From Nectonema munidae (lineage: Eukaryota; Nematomorpha; Nectonematoida; Nectonematidae), in the NCBI GenBank assembly GCA_030549495.1, contig JAUIRK010000896.1:1223501-1287500 (forward strand): a DNA stretch of 64,000 nucleotides, written 5' to 3'. The position numbers and the translations under genes were made by a program. Numbering within the stretch: the first letter of the stretch is position 1; the number at the start of each line of letters is the position of its first letter. Shown one piece after another: positions 59,814-64,000 of the stretch. Below the pieces are notes generated by a model. The model worked only from the letters and a program-made list of their open reading frames with translations. It was not told the origin of the DNA and made no database searches.

Positions 59814-60299
59814 AAGAATTTTATTTCATACTCTTGTAATGAGATGAACACTACACATCATTGGAATGATTTATTACAATGTTTATCAATATCATGTGTA
59901 TAGAACAATTATACTAGCCATGCTGTGAGAGTTACACTTTTTATTTTTTGAGCAGTCGCTATTAGTGTATGTACAGTACAGTGCTGTAAGCTCTGTGCTG
60001 GTATGAAAAAATGATAATGAGAGAAATTATAAGAACAATCGTTCATTACAACAGTGCAAACAAATAAAAACATTTGTGAAAAAATAAGTTATAATATTCA
60101 ACAAAAAATAGTCGCTTAAATCAGTACTTAGAGATAAATTTCATTCAAAAACATGGTCGTAGGTCGCGTTAGACAGTGTGTCGTTAAATACAGGATGAAA
60201 ACAGTCAAATTTTCATTGGGAGGAAAAAAAAAGGTCGTTATGGGCAGGGAGTCGTTTAATACAGGGGGTCGCTAAGGCAGGTTTGACTGTATATATATA

Positions 60300-61095
60300 A
60301 TTACTATAAATGAAGCAAGTAGTTTTATACATGATTTTTATTATCTTATCGCGTTTTCAACTTTTCAGCCATTTGAACGTGGATATTATTTATGTAAGGC
60401 ACTTTTTTTTTGAAAGAAATATTTTTTTTCTCGTTTTTGACTGTTTAATCGTGAATGCAGCGCGCAATGAAGTTTATCTTAATTCAAGGAGGAGAGTGTA
60501 TTTCAGGTGTGGTGATGTGTGCATCCCCATTCATCATTTCCTTTATTTACTTTCTTCACAGGAAATTGGTTGAAGTGTAAGCAACAAAAGAGTTGCACTT
60601 CAAAAGTAGTTCATCATTTTTCCTTCTTCTCTACACCTTCTTTCTCATCTTTAAAAATTTATCACCAACATCATGTCTTCTGTGTTTATTTTTACGCAAA
60701 GTTTTCTTGTGCTCGCATAAATTAGTGTTTGCTTTGTGTTATTTGTAGTTTCTTTCCCTTTTTTTCCTTACACTTTGCGCTCTTTTATAAATGAATGATA
60801 AGAAGATTTGGATGAACGGAAGCAAATAAATCAAAAGCATCTCTCTCTTTGCATAAGATTATTATACACTTGTATGTTATTTTGGCTTTCTTCTAACTTT
60901 TCGCCATCTTTTCTCCACTTCTATGTATTGTGTGATTGTCTCATCCTACTTTGTGTATGCATGAATTTGCCAACTTCAATACAACAATTATATTTAAATT
61001 CAAATTGGGAAAGACCAAACTTATTCACCCTACATCTCATAATCCATCGCTTTGTGCAAATATCCATCGCAAGCTCTTCAACAAAATAAAAACGA
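60300..61095. other. No recognisable gene
   Basis: Slightly less AT-rich, with overlapping plus-strand frames of 68-93 codons that show no family features. Probably intron or intergenic. Confidence 0.4.
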
Positions 61096-61103
61096 TAACT
61101 TAA

Positions 61104-61226
61104 CCCGTTAACGCCCAATGTCCACATATGTCGACTTAATAAAATCGTCTGTGTTTATCAAAGCTCTTTAATACGAATCTTCTGCTTTACATTAGATATC
61201 GTCTGATTATTCTGGTCGTTAACGGG
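61104..61226 (-). mobile_element. TTAA miniature element, copy 7 (subfamily B)
   Basis: 123 bp with perfect TTAA at 61100-61103 and 61227-61230. Ends CCCGTTAACGCCCAA and, on the other strand, CCCGTTAACGACCAG. Minus-strand boxes at 61205, 61184 (CAGAAGA) and 61151; spacing 21 and 33. Confidence 0.9.
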
Positions 61227-61538
61227 TTAAGAAGGATTTTCGGGAATATTTGCAATTTGATGACTGTATTTTAATAGGTTTGACTTCATTTATACACAAT
61301 CAGAGGTCTGGCAAGACCTCCGGGGAGACAACTCGCAAAACTTGCCAGCCTTATTATATATTTAAATGTGTAAATCGTAAAATGCTTAAAAAATATACTT
61401 AAAATAAAAATTTTCAAAAAATATTTTACATACATATTGAAAGCCACATTTCAAAAATTCTACCTAAAAGTTCAAAAAATTTAACTTTGAAATTGCAGTT
61501 TTATTTCATAAAAACTATATGATTGGTTGAAATATGTA

Positions 61539-61541
<3 letters not shown>

Positions 61542-61571
<30 letters not shown>
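61542..61571. repeat. (AAT)n microsatellite
   Basis: About ten AAT units. Confidence 0.9.
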
Positions 61572-61574
<3 letters not shown>

Positions 61575-61849
61575 ACCAATACTACTTTTTGAAAATTTTT
61601 ACTTGTTTGATTTGAAGAAAGAATTAAACTGTTTTTCAATATTTCTTTTTCATGATATATATATCATTAGAAAGCTTATCGTTTGCTACATACTCTAGAA
61701 TAATTTATTTTTGCAAAAGTTTTAACAAATTTTAATAAATGGACATTACTTCGAAAAATTTTGTCTAAATTTTTGAAAAAATTACGGACCACCTTTTTGT
61801 TTAAGCATAATGTGAAGATTTTTAAAAAAAATTGAATGAAAATGATATC

Positions 61850-62553
61850 ATTGGAAAGGTATACTCTTTGTGGTTAACATAGGCTAGGTTATACAAATAA
61901 ATATATTTTCATTTTTCCAAAATCTGCTTTTATGTGAGGTCAGTCAAGTTTTATCTAGTTTCAAAAAATACCAATAATAATTAACGTTCTTAATTTATAT
62001 AATATTTTTTCAATATTTTATATTCACAAAGGTAAAATATGATTTTTTACATTTTAAAATTTCATAGTTGAAGAAAACTGTCGAAAATTAATATATATTT
62101 TTTACTTTTTATGGGTCAGTAGTACAGGTCAGTATAATGTTTTTCTAATAAATTTAAAATTATTTTTAAAGTGAAAAATGTTGATCGAATGTACAAGATT
62201 TGAAGCTATACTCTTTGTGGGTAAAATAGGCTAGGTTTTACAAATAAATATATTTTTATTTTTCCAAAATCCGCTTTTATGTGAGGTCAGTTAACATTTA
62301 TCTAGTTTCAAAAAATACAAATAATTAACGTGATGAGTTTATATATTATTTCTTCAAAATTTAATATTCACAAAGGTAGAACATGGTTTTTAACATTTTA
62401 AAATGTCATAGTTAAATAAAACTGTCGAAAATTAATATTTATTTTTTACTTTTTATGGGTCAGTAGTATAGGTCAGTATAATATTTTTCTAATAAATTTT
62501 AAATTATTTTTCAAGTGAAAAATGTCGATTAAATGTACGAGTTTTGTTTGATA
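61850..62553 (+). repeat. Tandem repeat, two ~350-bp units
   Basis: Unit 1 (61850-62201) and unit 2 (62202-62553) both run through TATACTCTTTGTGG, ATAGGCTAGGTT, GCTTTTATGTGAGGTCAGT, TATTCACAAAGGTA and GGTCAGTATAAT in order, with moderate divergence. Confidence 0.75.
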
Positions 62554-63020
62554 ATCGTAGTCTACTTTTATTTAGTTTAGATACAACCTTTCTAATTTTT
62601 AACGAAGGGCATTCGTTATATTTATACCGACGTTGTGCGAAGAATAAATTACATTATTGATTGATTTTAGAGCATAACTATGCGAAGAAAGATTAACACA
62701 TGTTGCATTACGCGTTTGTGAGCGCAGGAAATTCTTATCTCGCATACGCTACACCACATCTTTAGCACGCGTGTGTGGTTTATTTTATCGGACTAGTTAG
62801 TGTACGCTTAGTTTATTTGTAGTGTTCCTAGCTTAAATCTTAGTCAAATATTAAAACGCTTATAACTTTCACATTTCTCAACAAAATGCATCATGCGATA
62901 TACCAAATTAAAGCATTTTTTATGGGCTTTCAGAATACATTACTTATATCATAAGTACTTAAGAAATACCATTTTACTGATTTTATTTTCCATGGGCTTC
63001 ATACCATTAATTAGCAGATA

Positions 63021-64000
63021 AGGGATGCATTTTAAACTAAAGCTCCTTTCATTAGGACAGATTTTTACCTATATTATGTGACAATTTTCAGAACAATTAT
63101 AAAACGACTCTACTCTCAGAATCTAAATTTATTTGTAGATTTTTATAAAATAGTATTAGTTTTTCCATTTTTTTTATAAATTAACCTTCGTTTTTTTTAT
63201 TGGTCAGTATAATCTTTTTCTAATAAATTTAAAATTATTTTTGAAGTGAAAAATGTAGATTGAATGTACAAGTTTTGTTGGATAATCGTAGTCCACTATT
63301 TATTTTTAGATTTTTATAAAATCATTTTAGTTTTCAGTTTTTTATATATTAACATTAGTTTTTTACTTCTTTTGAAGTGCGGGTTTGATTTACACTTTGA
63401 TTCGAAAAAAATATGTTTTGGATAAATATTATTTTATTATTGTTTACTGCATATAAATTTTTAAAGAGAAGATAAATAGATCAAAATATGTGTTTTAATC
63501 AATTTTTATCAATAAGTAATCTCATGAATTTATTTTTTTTTTCACTTTAATCCTAAATTTATTTCTATATTTTTATAAAATAATTATAATTTTCGACATC
63601 CACATTGAAAAAATAATGAGTTTTGTTGGATAATCATAGTCTACTTTTATTTAGATTAGATACAAACTTTATAAGGGATGCATTTTAAACTAAAGCTCCT
63701 TTCATTTGGACAAATTTTTACCTATATTATGTGATAATTTCTAACACAATTATAAAGCGACTCTACTCTCAGAATCTACATTTATTTGTAGATTTTGAAT
63801 TAATCAACCAAAATTTAAATGCGGGTTTGATTTACACTTTGATTCGAAAAAATATGTTTTGGATAAATATTATTTTTATTATTGTTTACTGCATTAAATT
63901 TAAGGAGATAAGGGATGCATTTTAAACTAAAGCTTTTTTCATTTGGACAAATTTTTACCTATATTCTGTGACAATTTCCAGCCCAATTATAAAGCGACTC
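63021..64000 (+). repeat. Mosaic repeat array running off the window
   Basis: Block P (GGGATGCATTTTAAACTAAA and ~100 following bases) occurs at 63022, 63675 and 63912. Block Q (CGGGTTTGATTTACACTTTG and following) occurs at 63378 and 63821. Block R (GGTCAGTATAAT ... GATAATCGTAGTC) occurs at about 62123, 62470 and 63202. Blocks recur in different orders and at uneven distances, so it is not a simple satellite. Confidence 0.7.

Larger units (their letters stand above)
57774..60289 (-). mobile_element. pogo/Tigger-type DNA transposon, complete ends
   Basis: The ends are CAGTCAAACCTGTATTAAAC and, on the other strand, CAGTCAAACCTGCCTTAGCG, the standard Tigger terminus. TA target duplications flank it at 57772-57773 and 60290-60291. 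Length 2516 bp including a nested 129-bp TTAA element plus one TTAA copy. It contains one minus-strand transposase gene. A subterminal block is duplicated (59700-59813 and 60155-60275). Confidence 0.9.

Noticed and set aside
1-64000. CRISPR arrays, operons, rRNA genes, prokaryotic promoters
   Set aside because: None is seen. Repeats are eukaryotic transposable elements and microsatellites, and the genes have spliceosomal introns.

Overview
The window is AT-rich eukaryotic DNA: multi-exon genes with GT-AG introns, tRNA-derived SINEs, LINEs, many DNA transposons and abundant microsatellites. There is no bacterial-style operon structure. Protein matches (a CAP protein with a ShKT-like tail, a reprolysin-type metalloprotease, piggyBac, hAT, pogo/Tigger and mariner-like relics) point to an invertebrate. 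My best guess is an arthropod, possibly a parasitic copepod such as a sea louse, but the species is inference from remembered protein families, not proof.

Host genes, all on the minus strand: an intronless seven-helix receptor-like ORF (9303-10250); a metalloprotease gene with six recognisable exons (23077-32100) carrying HEMGH and a Cys-rich region; a probably damaged multi-exon gene resembling the SAMD3-like family (38585-39759); and the best-supported gene, a CAP/SCP secreted protein (45895-55854), whose seven exons join in phase and end in a six-cysteine ShKT-like module. The first exon (signal peptide) of the CAP gene was not found.

Repeats dominate the rest. From left to right: a 2.3-kb element with terminal inverted repeats and a broken, unclassified transposase-like gene (267-2536); a tRNA-SINE; a hAT relic; a LINE scrap; a broken piggyBac transposase (5216-6425); a long hairpin (10.4 kb); further hAT pieces (13 kb); a Ty3/Gypsy fossil (17.7-20.1 kb); a second broken piggyBac (34.8-35.8 kb); two relics of another transposase-like family (30.2-30.8 and 37.3-38.2 kb, the latter with TIRs); LINE pieces (43.8-44.6 and 49.9-51.9 kb); a complete-ended pogo/Tigger element with TA target duplication (57774-60289); and a mosaic repeat array at the right edge (61.85-64 kb).

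The most interesting pattern is a family of ~125-bp TTAA-flanked miniature elements (seven copies). Every copy keeps three CAGACGA-like boxes at nearly fixed spacing (20-21 and 33 bp), even though sequence between the boxes and the terminal repeats has diverged into subfamilies. One copy sits inside the Tigger transposase gene and another inside the leader of the Gypsy fossil. TTAA targets and CCC...GGG ends match piggyBac habits, and piggyBac transposase relics lie in the same window.
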